DNA of 13,908 nt. It comes from Clostridiaceae bacterium. GTDB lineage: Bacteria > Bacillota > Clostridia > Acetivibrionales > DUMC01. A model generated the notes under the pieces. It worked only from the letters and a program-made list of their open reading frames with translations. It was not told the origin of the DNA and did not search any database. Position numbers and translations under genes: made by a program. Shown piece after piece: positions 6,887 to 13,908 of this stretch (position 1 is its first letter; each line of letters opens with the position of its first letter). The DNA is taken from NCBI GenBank assembly GCA_012512865.1, contig JAAZDH010000028.1, positions 1-13,908 on the forward strand. Reading direction: 5' to 3'.

Positions 6887-6911
6887 GTCTTCAGCCGGGG
6901 ACCGGGAAGAC
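6887..6911 (-). repeat. Short hairpin between purL and the paralog pair
   Basis: GTCTTC (6887-6892) and GAAGAC (6906-6911) are perfect inverted arms around a GC-rich 13-nt spacer that itself contains CCGG repeats. No U-run follows on the minus strand, so it is not a terminator. It could be an RNA-processing or stability element within the operon. Confidence 0.35.
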
Positions 6912-6926
6912 AACTTGCTGGATGAC

Positions 6927-9900
6927 TTACAAGAAATACTCCACGCCAGCCTCGAAAATCTTCTGGTCCTTTTCTCCCGGCACATTTTTTATAACATTGC
7001 TGCCTATTCTTTCGGAATGCCCCATTTTCCCGAGTACCCTCCCGTCAGGGCTTGTAATTCCTTCAACAGCCATTATCGAGCCATTGGGGTTGAACATGGC
7101 ATCAAATGAAGGATTCCCATTCAAATCTACATACTGTGTCGCCACCTGTCCATTCTCAAGCAAGCTTGCAACTTGCTCCGGAGAAGCAATGAACCTGCCT
7201 TCTCCATGGGATACGGCCATTGCATGGATATCCCCCGGTTTAACCTTTGCAAGCCATGGAGAAAGATTTGACACCACTTTTGTATAAACCATGCGTGAAA
7301 CATGGCGCCCTATGGCATTAAATGCAAGTGTGGGGCTGTCTTCGGCCAAATCCCTTATTTCTCCATATGGCACAAGCCCAAGCTTAATAAGTGCCTGGAA
7401 CCCGTTGCATATTCCAAGGATGAGCCCATCCCTCTCTTTTAAAAGCTCCATGACCTCTTCCTTGACATAAGGATTCCTGAAGGCGGTGGCGACGAATTTA
7501 CCCGACCCGTCCGGTTCATCGCTTCCGCTGAAACCTCCCGGAAGTACAATAATCTGGGCATTCCTTATCTTTTTAGCCATGATATCCATGGAATCCTCTA
7601 TATCCTTGGATGTTATATTCCTTATCACCAACGTATCGACAAGCCCGCCGGCACTTTCAAAACGCCTTGCCGTATCGTACTCGCAATTGGTTCCCGGGAA
7701 CAAGGGCATGAATACCCTTGGTTTTGCCACCTTGATCCGGGAAGCTGGTTTGCCGCGTTCCTGGCTGCAGCTATTGCCGTTATTGTCACAATCCTGTAAA
7801 CCATTACCGGTACTGCCATCGCTGCTCCCGGTGCTACCTTCAGCGCTGTTTCCAGCAATATTTCCAGTTTCCTGCATTTTTCCGCTTTCCGCCCTCGTCG
7901 GGAATATATCCTCAAGCGTTTTTTCCCAGCTTCGCAAGGCTTCATCAAGGGTTATTTTTTCTCTATTTACAATTATTGCCTTATCATTAATAGTACGGCC
8001 TAACATGCGATATTCCAGGCCTTCAAACAAAACAGCGGGATCTTCATCCCCCGGGATTTCAATAATAATCGACCCGTAGCAAGGGGCAAAAAGCTGCCTT
8101 GGATTTTCCTCTTTTTCAAATACGAAGCCTGTCATATTTCCAAAACACATCTTGCTGATGGCTTCGGCAATACCCCCGGTTTTCACGGTGGAAGCCGAGA
8201 GTACCTTGCCGGCTTTTACAAGGGAATATATCCTTGTGTAATTCCTATCCAGCTGCTCGAAATCCGGCAATTCATTTTCATCCCTGCCCAGTAGAATGAG
8301 CACCACCTGGCTTCCGGCTTTTTTGAATTCAGTGGAGATTATATTATTTACATCTGCAATATTAACCGCAAAGGCAACCAGCGTTGGCGGCACATCCATA
8401 TCCTTGAAAGTGCCGGACATGCTGTCTTTTCCTCCAATGGACGGTATCCCGAGCCTGATTTGTGCAAGGTAGGCCCCCAGCAGGGCTGATAATGGCTTGC
8501 CCCATCTTTCGGGTGATTTCCCGAGCTTCTCAAAATATTCCTGCATGGTCAGCCTTGTTTTCCTGTAATCACCGCCCATGGCACAAACCTTTGACAAGGC
8601 TTCCACGATTGCAAAAACTGCTCCATGGAAGGGGCTCCACCTTGCTATCCCGGGATTGTACCCATGGGTCATAATCGTACCCGTATTTGTATCACCTTCG
8701 ACCAATGGAATCTTGGCAGCCATGCCTTCCGAGGGACTTAGCTGGTACTTGCCTCCATAGGGCATCAGCACCGTCCCCGCGCCTATGGTACTGTCAAACC
8801 TTTCCACGAGACCCCTCTGGCTGCATACATTTAATCTCGAGAGATTGCTAAGCCATGCGGTTTTTATATATTCTTCGCACATTGCGATTTCACCGGGCAA
8901 TGTATTGAAGAAATTTTCTTCTTCGCAAGGTTCCTTTACAATTGCACTGCTCTCTTTCTTAACCCCACTGGAATTTAAAAATTCCCTGCTTATATCTACA
9001 ACCAGTTTTCCCTTCCACCTCATCCTGATCCTGGGAACTTCCGAGACAAAAGCCACCGGCGTAGCTTCAAGGTTCTCTGCTGCCGCCTCCGAAATAAACT
9101 TTTCCGCGTTTTCGGGTGAAACCATAACCGCCATTCTTTCCTGGGATTCCGATATGGCCAGTTCGGTACCATCAAGCCCCTCGTATTTTTTGGGTATTGC
9201 ATCCAGGTTTATCTCGAGCCCGTCAGCCATCTCCCCTATGGCAACGGATACGCCTCCTGCTCCAAAGTCATTGCATTTCTTTATCAGCTTGCTCACCGGC
9301 GGTTTCCTGAATAATCTCAAAATATTTCTCTCGATAACAGGATTGCCCTTTTGCACTTCCGCGCCGGACTTCAACAGTGATTCCTCGTCATGCTCCCTGG
9401 AAGAGCCCGTGGCTCCCCCGCACCCGTCACGGCCCGTTCTCCCGCCAAGAAGTATTATAACATCACCTGGAACCGGTTTTCCCCTTATTACATTTTTTTG
9501 GGGCGCTGCACCTATGACTGCTCCCAGCTCCATTCTTTTTGCAATATATCCATCATCATATATCTCGGCCACATGCCCGGTGGCAATACCTACCTGGTTA
9601 CCGTAGGAGCTGTATCCCTGTGCGGCACCAATGGTAATTTTACGCTGGGGAAGTTTCCCCGGCAGGGTCTCTTCCACCGGCATCCTGGGGTCCCCGCTTC
9701 CGGTAATTCTCATTGCCTGGTATACATAAGCCCTCCCTGATAAGGGGTCCCTGATTGCCCCGCCAAGACAGGTAGCTGCACCCCCGAAGGGCTCTATTTC
9801 AGTAGGATGGTTGTGGGTCTCGTTTTTGAACATGACCAGCCATTCCTCATTTTTCCCGTTCACATCAACATTGACCCTGATGCTGCTGGCATTTACTTCA

Positions 9901-10802
9901 TCCGACTCTTCCAGGTCATTTAGCATTCCTTTCTTTTTAAGTTCCTTCATGGCCATGGTGGCAATATCCATCAGGCAAATGTCCTTGTCAGGCTCCTTTT
10001 CGCCGTAAACGAACTTCCTTGATTTCATATATTCTTCAAGGGTTTCCCTTATGGGACCCGTGTATTTGCCTTCTTTAATTTCGATATTGTTAATCCTGGT
10101 TAAAAAGGTAGTATGCCTGCAATGGTCCGACCAATAGGTATCCAGTATGCGAAGCTCCGTTATGGTGGGATTTCTTTTTTCAACATCCCTGAAATATTCC
10201 TGGCAGTATTCCATGTCATCCAGGGACATGGCAAAGCCCCTGTCTCCAATAAGTTGCATGAGTTGATCTTTATCCATTGATATGAAGCCATTCAAAACTT
10301 CCACGTCTGCCGGAGGCTCGATAACGGTCTCAAGGGATTCAGGCTTGTCTAAAGATGCTTCCCTCGACTCGATGGGGTTTATGCAGTATTGCTTTATCCT
10401 GGAAAGTTCCTGTTCTGTGACATCCCCTCCGATGACAAAAAGCTTCGCGGTACGGCACAGGGGCCTTTCACCCATGGTCATAATCTGTATGCATTGGGCA
10501 GCCGAATCGGCCCTTTGGTCATACTGCCCGGGAAGGTACTCAACGGCAAATAGTTTTTCACCTTCATCAACCTGGAATACTTCATCGTATACAATATCCT
10601 CGGGCGGGTCGGAAAATATTGTATTTCTCGAGGCTATGTACTCCTCGTCGGAAATACCTTCAATATCATACCTGTTTATCACCCTTACATATTCAAGTCC
10701 ATTTATCCCGAGGTTATACTTCAAATCCTTGTATAAGGCTTGTGCTTCTATATCGAAACCCTTTTTCTTTTCAACAAAAATCCGCCGAACTTTATAATTC
10801 AT
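6927..10802 (-). CDS. purL: Phosphoribosylformylglycinamidine synthase, single-chain form
   Basis: FGAM synthase converts FGAR, glutamine and ATP to FGAM, the fourth step of purine synthesis, in the cytoplasm. The 1291-residue chain has an N-terminal PurS-like domain (about 1-170) and then a linker domain. The first AIRS-type half has YWSDHCRHTTF (about 221-231), KNETHNHPTEIEPFGG (about 325-340), GGRTGRDGCGGATGSS and NDFGAGGVSVAIGE. A second half has SIGGKDSMSGTF (about 790-800). The C-terminal amidotransferase has FPGTNCEYD, the nucleophile in GICNGFQ (about 1130), AVSHGEGRF, and GHSER carrying the His/Glu pair. So the synthase and glutaminase are fused, unlike the three-gene PurS/PurQ/PurL form of Bacillus. 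ATG start, with GAGAGGG 8 nt upstream. A Gly/Ser/Asn-rich linker at about 970-1020 precedes the amidotransferase and is odd for the family. Downstream genes are closely spaced. Confidence 0.97.
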   Translation of the reverse strand: MNYKVRRIFVEKKKGFDIEAQALYKDLKYNLGINGLEYVRVINRYDIEGISDEEYIASRNTIFSDPPEDIVYDEVFQVDEGEKLFAVEYLPGQYDQRADSAAQCIQIMTMGERPLCRTAKLFVIGGDVTEQELSRIKQYCINPIESREASLDKPESLETVIEPPADVEVLNGFISMDKDQLMQLIGDRGFAMSLDDMEYCQEYFRDVEKRNPTITELRILDTYWSDHCRHTTFLTRINNIEIKEGKYTGPIRETLEEYMKSRKFVYGEKEPDKDICLMDIATMAMKELKKKGMLNDLEESDEVNASSIRVNVDVNGKNEEWLVMFKNETHNHPTEIEPFGGAATCLGGAIRDPLSGRAYVYQAMRITGSGDPRMPVEETLPGKLPQRKITIGAAQGYSSYGNQVGIATGHVAEIYDDGYIAKRMELGAVIGAAPQKNVIRGKPVPGDVIILLGGRTGRDGCGGATGSSREHDEESLLKSGAEVQKGNPVIERNILRLFRKPPVSKLIKKCNDFGAGGVSVAIGEMADGLEINLDAIPKKYEGLDGTELAISESQERMAVMVSPENAEKFISEAAAENLEATPVAFVSEVPRIRMRWKGKLVVDISREFLNSSGVKKESSAIVKEPCEEENFFNTLPGEIAMCEEYIKTAWLSNLSRLNVCSQRGLVERFDSTIGAGTVLMPYGGKYQLSPSEGMAAKIPLVEGDTNTGTIMTHGYNPGIARWSPFHGAVFAIVEALSKVCAMGGDYRKTRLTMQEYFEKLGKSPERWGKPLSALLGAYLAQIRLGIPSIGGKDSMSGTFKDMDVPPTLVAFAVNIADVNNIISTEFKKAGSQVVLILLGRDENELPDFEQLDRNYTRIYSLVKAGKVLSASTVKTGGIAEAISKMCFGNMTGFVFEKEENPRQLFAPCYGSIIIEIPGDEDPAVLFEGLEYRMLGRTINDKAIIVNREKITLDEALRSWEKTLEDIFPTRAESGKMQETGNIAGNSAEGSTGSSDGSTGNGLQDCDNNGNSCSQERGKPASRIKVAKPRVFMPLFPGTNCEYDTARRFESAGGLVDTLVIRNITSKDIEDSMDIMAKKIRNAQIIVLPGGFSGSDEPDGSGKFVATAFRNPYVKEEVMELLKERDGLILGICNGFQALIKLGLVPYGEIRDLAEDSPTLAFNAIGRHVSRMVYTKVVSNLSPWLAKVKPGDIHAMAVSHGEGRFIASPEQVASLLENGQVATQYVDLNGNPSFDAMFNPNGSIMAVEGITSPDGRVLGKMGHSERIGSNVIKNVPGEKDQKIFEAGVEYFL

Positions 10803-10865
10803 ATAATAATCCCTCTCACAAACAAGTATATCCCGTTAGTATTTATTAAATGCTCACAGTATCAT

Positions 10866-10894
10866 ATAATATCATAAACAAGCCCATAAATAAA
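10866..10894 (-). promoter_or_regulatory. Possible promoter of the purL operon
   Basis: On the minus strand TTTATT (10889-10894) and TATTAT (10866-10871) are 17 bp apart, about 65 nt upstream of the purL ATG. The -10 matches 5 of 6 bases but the -35 only 3 of 6. I see no purine riboswitch in the roughly 210-nt gap between the dehydrogenase and purL. GATATACTTGTTT (10820-10832), between this promoter and the ribosome site, also occurs at 3875-3887. Confidence 0.3.
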
Positions 10895-10980
10895 TGACTT
10901 TTAAAGATTTTCCTGCAGTTTTTTCTTACTTCTCATTTGAAAAAGTAAATTCCACACCGAATTTATAGTAAACGGAAAGA

Positions 10981-11005
10981 GTTTTGCAAACCAGGCCAGC
11001 AAAAC
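10981..11005 (-). terminator. Weak terminator candidate after the first dehydrogenase
   Basis: On the minus strand GTTTTGC (10999-11005) pairs with GCAAAAC (10981-10987) across an 11-nt loop and is followed by TCTTTCC. It lies just after the stop codon at 11015. The stem is A/T-rich and the U-run interrupted, so termination may be partial. Confidence 0.4.
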
Positions 11006-11014
11006 CATCACTTC

Positions 11015-11923
11015 TCATACTACAGGCGGCAGCTTGTATTTTTCGGATGAAATCCCGCACATCTTCTCCGATATTTCCCAAAGTTTCAACAAGGCTTCGC
11101 CCTTTTGGGAATAACGGCTTGGGTTGCAAGATTTGCAGTTTTTCCAGTACACGGCCTTTTCACGCATCACCGAGGGTTCGGAAGCCAGGTATACTATGCC
11201 GGATGCAGCTTCCCTCGGTGTTATGCCATGGCTGCTCCTTTTCTTCCAGAACCATTTTACCAAGCCCGAGGTACCCTTCATCCCGATTTCAGTATTAACC
11301 AGGCCTGGGTCCACTGAAAAAGCACGAACAGTGGAATCTTCCCCCAATCTCCGGTTCAATTCTATGCTAAACATTACGTTTGCCAGCTTTGTCTGCTTGT
11401 AAGCCAGCAAACAGTTGTAGCGTTTTCTTAGCATTATATCGTCCCAGTTAAACCTGGTCCTGAAATGGGAACCCGAACTGACCATTATAATACGGGCTTC
11501 AGGTGTTTTTTTAAGCAGCGGTAAAAGCTCATGGGTAAGAAGAAACGGCGCAAGATGGTTCACGGCAAACTGGGTTTCAAATCCTTCAGGTGTTGTAGTA
11601 TACCAGCTCGATACCGTGGCCGCATTATTTATCAACACGTCTATACCCTTGCAGCCTTTTTCGTTTACAATCCGATTGATGTTCAAGGCTAATACCTTTA
11701 CCCTGGAAAGGCACGAAAGGTCGGCAATGCAGAATGTTACTTGCGCACCGGGGGAATTCTCCAATATCGTCTCTTCCGCCTTTTGGCACTTTGCCTTATC
11801 ACGCCCCGCACCAATAACAAACGCACCTTTTTGAGCAAGCATAATCGTAGTTGCCAGCCCTATACCGGAGGTTGCCCCCGTGATAACAACAGTTTTGCCG
11901 ATCATGTTTTGTTCCGACAGCAT
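11015..11923 (-). CDS. Short-chain dehydrogenase/reductase, retinol-dehydrogenase-like
   Basis: This 302-residue NAD(P)-dependent oxidoreductase has a Rossmann fold. The cofactor motif TGATSGIG is at 15-22. Arg 41 in AGRD, after the second strand, suggests NADP. ADLS at 67-70 and NNAA at 99-102 follow, then the catalytic Ser in VSSGSH (about 149-151) and Tyr175/Lys179 in AYKQTKL. FSVDPGLVNTEIG follows. The overall pattern (long C-terminus with ALLKLWEISEKMCG) resembles the RDH/WWOX-type SDR branch, whose bacterial members have mostly unknown substrates. ATG start, with AGGAGG (11935-11940) about 11 nt upstream. It lies only about 40 nt downstream of a strong terminator, so its promoter must be very close or it relies on read-through. 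The substrate is unknown. Confidence 0.85.
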   Translation of the reverse strand: MLSEQNMIGKTVVITGATSGIGLATTIMLAQKGAFVIGAGRDKAKCQKAEETILENSPGAQVTFCIADLSCLSRVKVLALNINRIVNEKGCKGIDVLINNAATVSSWYTTTPEGFETQFAVNHLAPFLLTHELLPLLKKTPEARIIMVSSGSHFRTRFNWDDIMLRKRYNCLLAYKQTKLANVMFSIELNRRLGEDSTVRAFSVDPGLVNTEIGMKGTSGLVKWFWKKRSSHGITPREAASGIVYLASEPSVMREKAVYWKNCKSCNPSRYSQKGEALLKLWEISEKMCGISSEKYKLPPVV

Positions 11924-11963
11924 ATTTATGATAACCTCCTTGTGAAAGCTTCCTTGTCACTGT

Positions 11964-12016
11964 AAAAAAAAGCAGGGCAGGGAACCCGTCGGGAAGGCGG
12001 GTATTGCCCTCCTGCT
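11964..12016 (-). terminator. Strong intrinsic terminator after the second dehydrogenase
   Basis: On the minus strand AGC-AGG-AGGGCA pairs with TGCCCT-GCT. An inner ACCCG/CGGGT stem lies inside, and the hairpin is followed directly by a run of eight T (11964-11971). The 5' arm begins at the stop codon of the upstream dehydrogenase gene. Confidence 0.88.
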
Positions 12017-12790
12017 TTATCCCCACCGCTCATATATTAACCTGGCGGCGGTGGTTGAAGGCACAAACCTTGATATTATTCCAAGTATTTTATTTACAAG
12101 GCCGGGTATGTACACAGGCCGTCCCTTTAAAGCATAGTCTATGGTTTTTGCTGCTACATATCCCACATTTTTTGTTGTTATCCTGCCCATGAATCCCTGG
12201 ATGTCTATGGCATGGATACAGGGAGGGTTGGTAGGCATTCCCGCGGGGCAAAGCACGGTAACCGTGCATCCCTTTCGCCTTAATTCTTCGCGTATGGCAA
12301 GTGAAAAATCCAGCAAAAAGCGTTTGTATGCGGCATAGGTTGCTTTTATCAGCATGGGGTAAAAAGATGCCAGGCTTGATACGTTGATTATCCTGAATGA
12401 CCGTCCCTTTTCACGGTGTTTTAATGCTTCAAATGTCATTTCAAGATTGGCCTCTATATTAAGTCTTAATATTGTCCTTATCTGTTCAGGCGTCCTTTGC
12501 GCAAAGGGACCTTCATAATCAGGCCCGGCTATATTAATCAGCCCATGGAAAATCAGGCCCTTTTCCGTGATATGCTTAAAAAGCCTTTCTCTTGAGCTGA
12601 CATCCGTGAGATCCGAGGGATAAAAGTCAACATTAACCATGTACGTGCTTGAAATCCCGCATGCAAGGGTTTCCAAGGCATCAGCCGATATATCCGTCAG
12701 GAAAAGGTCCCAGCCCCTGCAGGCGCATTCCACTGCAAAGGCCCTACCTAAACCGCCTGTGGCACCTGTAATACAAATCATTGAACGCAT
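12017..12790 (-). CDS. Short-chain dehydrogenase/reductase
   Basis: This 257-residue classical SDR has a Rossmann cofactor motif TGATGGLG at 8-15. An Asp in LFLTDIS (about 33) after the second strand suggests NAD rather than NADP. NIAG is at 86-89 (replacing NNAG), the catalytic Ser in INVSSLAS is near 138, and Tyr152/Lys156 are in TYAAYKR. CPAGMPTN at about 181-188 stands at the usual PGxxxT position. Start: ATG 12788-12790, because GGGAGGAAGGAT lies just upstream and the length is then normal. The frame is open for 27 more codons upstream (to 12871), but these have no family counterpart. It is only distantly like the following SDR, so this is not a recent tandem duplication. A strong terminator begins at its stop codon. 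The substrate is unknown; lipid-type or ketone substrates are speculation. Confidence 0.85.
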   Translation of the reverse strand: MRSMICITGATGGLGRAFAVECACRGWDLFLTDISADALETLACGISSTYMVNVDFYPSDLTDVSSRERLFKHITEKGLIFHGLINIAGPDYEGPFAQRTPEQIRTILRLNIEANLEMTFEALKHREKGRSFRIINVSSLASFYPMLIKATYAAYKRFLLDFSLAIREELRRKGCTVTVLCPAGMPTNPPCIHAIDIQGFMGRITTKNVGYVAAKTIDYALKGRPVYIPGLVNKILGIISRFVPSTTAARLIYERWG

Positions 12791-12867
12791 GGCGCATCCT
12801 TCCTCCCGGCCAAACATTTTAAGACCAACTGGAACCTGGGTTAAGCAAAAAGTAAAAAGATATCCCG

Positions 12868-12914
12868 TCAATAATTTATCAATAATTGCTTATCAATAAT
12901 TTACCAATAATTTA
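12868..12914. repeat. Four tandem A/T-rich direct repeats
   Basis: Plus-strand units are TCAATAATTTA (12868-12878), TCAATAATTGCTTA (12879-12892), TCAATAATTTA (12893-12903) and CCAATAATTTA (12904-12914). The spacing is 11, 14, 11 and 11 bp, close to one helical turn. They lie in the gap between the DUF4097-like gene and the dehydrogenase gene, about 80-120 bp upstream of the latter's start, where a regulator could bind. A slippage-generated repeat with no function is also possible. Confidence 0.6.
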
Positions 12915-12928
12915 CTGCTTTTCCCTGC

Positions 12929-13908
12929 TCATTCAACAAAAATATTGCCATTTGTACTTATCAATTCAATCAACCGCGCGGGATCGCCGTCCTTGTAATA
13001 TGCAGCCTTCTCATCCCTTCCCGGGGTGTTTTCTCCTTCATTTTCCCGGGCTACTTGCTCTCCCCCGATAAAGATACTACCATTGGACGTGTTGATTTTT
13101 ATACCGTGTTTTACTGCCGGCAAATAACCCGTGCTGTCATCCGTGATGTCACCCCGGTTGTTTCCCGGGATATACATGTGTATATCCCCGTTATATGTCT
13201 TCGCATAAATATTCTCTGCGTTTTCTGCTATATCCGATATTAATATTTTTCCTCCGGTACTCTCCAATCTAATGGCCTGGAAATCCGCTTCCCGGGTCAA
13301 GGATAAGGTCAGCCTTGCAACACATTCATGTATGGCAACCAGGTTAAAGAAGGGCAGTCTCCCGTTGGATTTTTCAAAGAAAGCAAGCATGCCGCCCTCA
13401 TCCCTGGTTTCAAAATCAGTCCAGTCCGGTTGTTCATAGGTTAAAACAATTTTATTATCATCATGGGGTCCTGCGACTATTTCAATGTACGAGTTTGCCG
13501 TGGATAGATGAAGGCGGTTTACATCTTCCAAGGCATATTCAAAAACCTGCATCGTAAAGGGCGGTTTCATGCTGTTGAAAATCATAAAATACCGCCATGG
13601 AATCCCGGATACCCCAAACAAAAACGATCCTGCCGCCGAAATAATTGCCAGCGCCTTGACAGCCTTTCGCATCCATGTACCCTTTATACCTCTTATATCT
13701 TTATACGCGGTTTTTGCAGGTTTTATATCCTCTTCTTTAATCTCTTCTTGGCCTGCTTTTTTATCCTCTTCAACATTAACATGATTAACATGCCCTGGTT
13801 TGTATCCCGGTTTCTCCGGCTTGTTCAATATTGCCCGGATTAGCTCCATTGACATGCGGATAAATAATTTGCCGCACCAGGCAAACATTATACAAAAAAG
13901 CAGGAAAA
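12929..13908 (-). CDS. Membrane protein with DUF4097-like beta-repeat domain, 5' end outside window
   Basis: The visible part is about 326 residues. The frame is open to the window edge, and the residues before the first ATG (13886-13888) form a hydrophobic stretch (FLLFCIMFAW). There is no ribosome site at that ATG, so I treat the gene as 5'-partial. In order it has: a hydrophobic segment; a charged linker rich in Glu/Lys/Pro; a second hydrophobic segment (KALAIISAAGSFLFGVSGI); and a C-terminal region of repeated strands. The repeats carry short motifs such as LHLSTANSYIEIVAG, LESTGGKILISDI, AKTYNGDIHMYIPG, INTSNGSIFIGG and ISTNGNIFVE. That repetition of S/T-N-G-x-I is typical of DUF4097 (putative adhesin, right-handed beta structure). 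Such proteins often follow PadR regulators and DUF1700 proteins, which would lie upstream if present. Function unknown; probably cell-envelope associated. Confidence 0.65.
   Translation of the reverse strand, partial: FLLFCIMFAWCGKLFIRMSMELIRAILNKPEKPGYKPGHVNHVNVEEDKKAGQEEIKEEDIKPAKTAYKDIRGIKGTWMRKAVKALAIISAAGSFLFGVSGIPWRYFMIFNSMKPPFTMQVFEYALEDVNRLHLSTANSYIEIVAGPHDDNKIVLTYEQPDWTDFETRDEGGMLAFFEKSNGRLPFFNLVAIHECVARLTLSLTREADFQAIRLESTGGKILISDIAENAENIYAKTYNGDIHMYIPGNNRGDITDDSTGYLPAVKHGIKINTSNGSIFIGGEQVARENEGENTPGRDEKAAYYKDGDPARLIELISTNGNIFVE

Noticed and set aside
8785..9606. Long open frame (273 codons) on the plus strand inside purL
   Set aside because: It is an antisense shadow of the conserved purL reading frame, is low-complexity, rich in Ser/Pro, and shows no motif or ribosome site.
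10926..11129. Minus-strand frame extending past the end of the first dehydrogenase, suggesting a frameshifted C-terminus
   Set aside because: The dehydrogenase itself ends with the C-terminal LLKLWEISEKMCG pattern expected of its family, so no frameshift is needed.

Overview
The window looks like part of a chromosome from a Clostridia-type Bacillota. The evidence is gene content and style: a long single-chain PurL with a fused glutaminase, an ECF transporter S component, a secreted 5'-nucleotidase with a C-terminal membrane anchor, strong AGGAGG-type ribosome binding sites, GTG starts and short overlaps. Base composition is moderate with A/T-rich gaps. I see no rRNA, tRNA, CRISPR array, insertion sequence or phage gene. 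Every gene I can support lies on the minus strand, so the transcription order runs from high to low coordinates.

Layout in the direction of transcription: (1) the 3' part of a membrane protein with a DUF4097-like repeat domain, cut by the window edge (13908-12929). (2) A short gap with four near-identical 11-14 bp A/T-rich direct repeats. (3) Two unrelated-looking short-chain dehydrogenases (12790-12017 and 11923-11015), separated by a strong intrinsic terminator. (4) purL, the FGAM synthase of purine biosynthesis (10802-6927), followed closely by two small paralogous genes resembling the L-2-amino-thiazoline-4-carboxylate hydrolase family (6872-6402 and 6405-5974), then an exported 5'-nucleotidase/metallophosphoesterase (5951-3894). 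These four are tightly packed and are probably one transcription unit. (5) A structured leader of about 110 nt with a terminator hairpin, then an ECF S component (3660-3121), hisF (2997-2227) and, overlapping by 4 nt, a uridine-kinase-type P-loop protein with a long N-terminal extension (2230-1085). (6) An A/T-rich gap with an inverted repeat and a near-consensus promoter, then the 5' part of guaA (743-1), running out of the window.

The theme is nucleotide and phosphoribosyl metabolism. PurL makes FGAM, GuaA makes GMP, the nucleotidase recovers nucleosides from extracellular nucleotides, HisF releases AICAR (a purine intermediate) while making the imidazole ring of histidine, and the kinase may phosphorylate a nucleoside or similar small molecule. 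The substrate of the ECF component cannot be read from sequence alone.

The points most worth a second look are: an in-frame TAG where codon 4 of guaA would be; the unassigned riboswitch-like leader ahead of the ECF gene; the small paralog pair between purL and the nucleotidase; and the Gly/Ser/Asn-rich linker in PurL. I did not find a clear new defence or mobile system.
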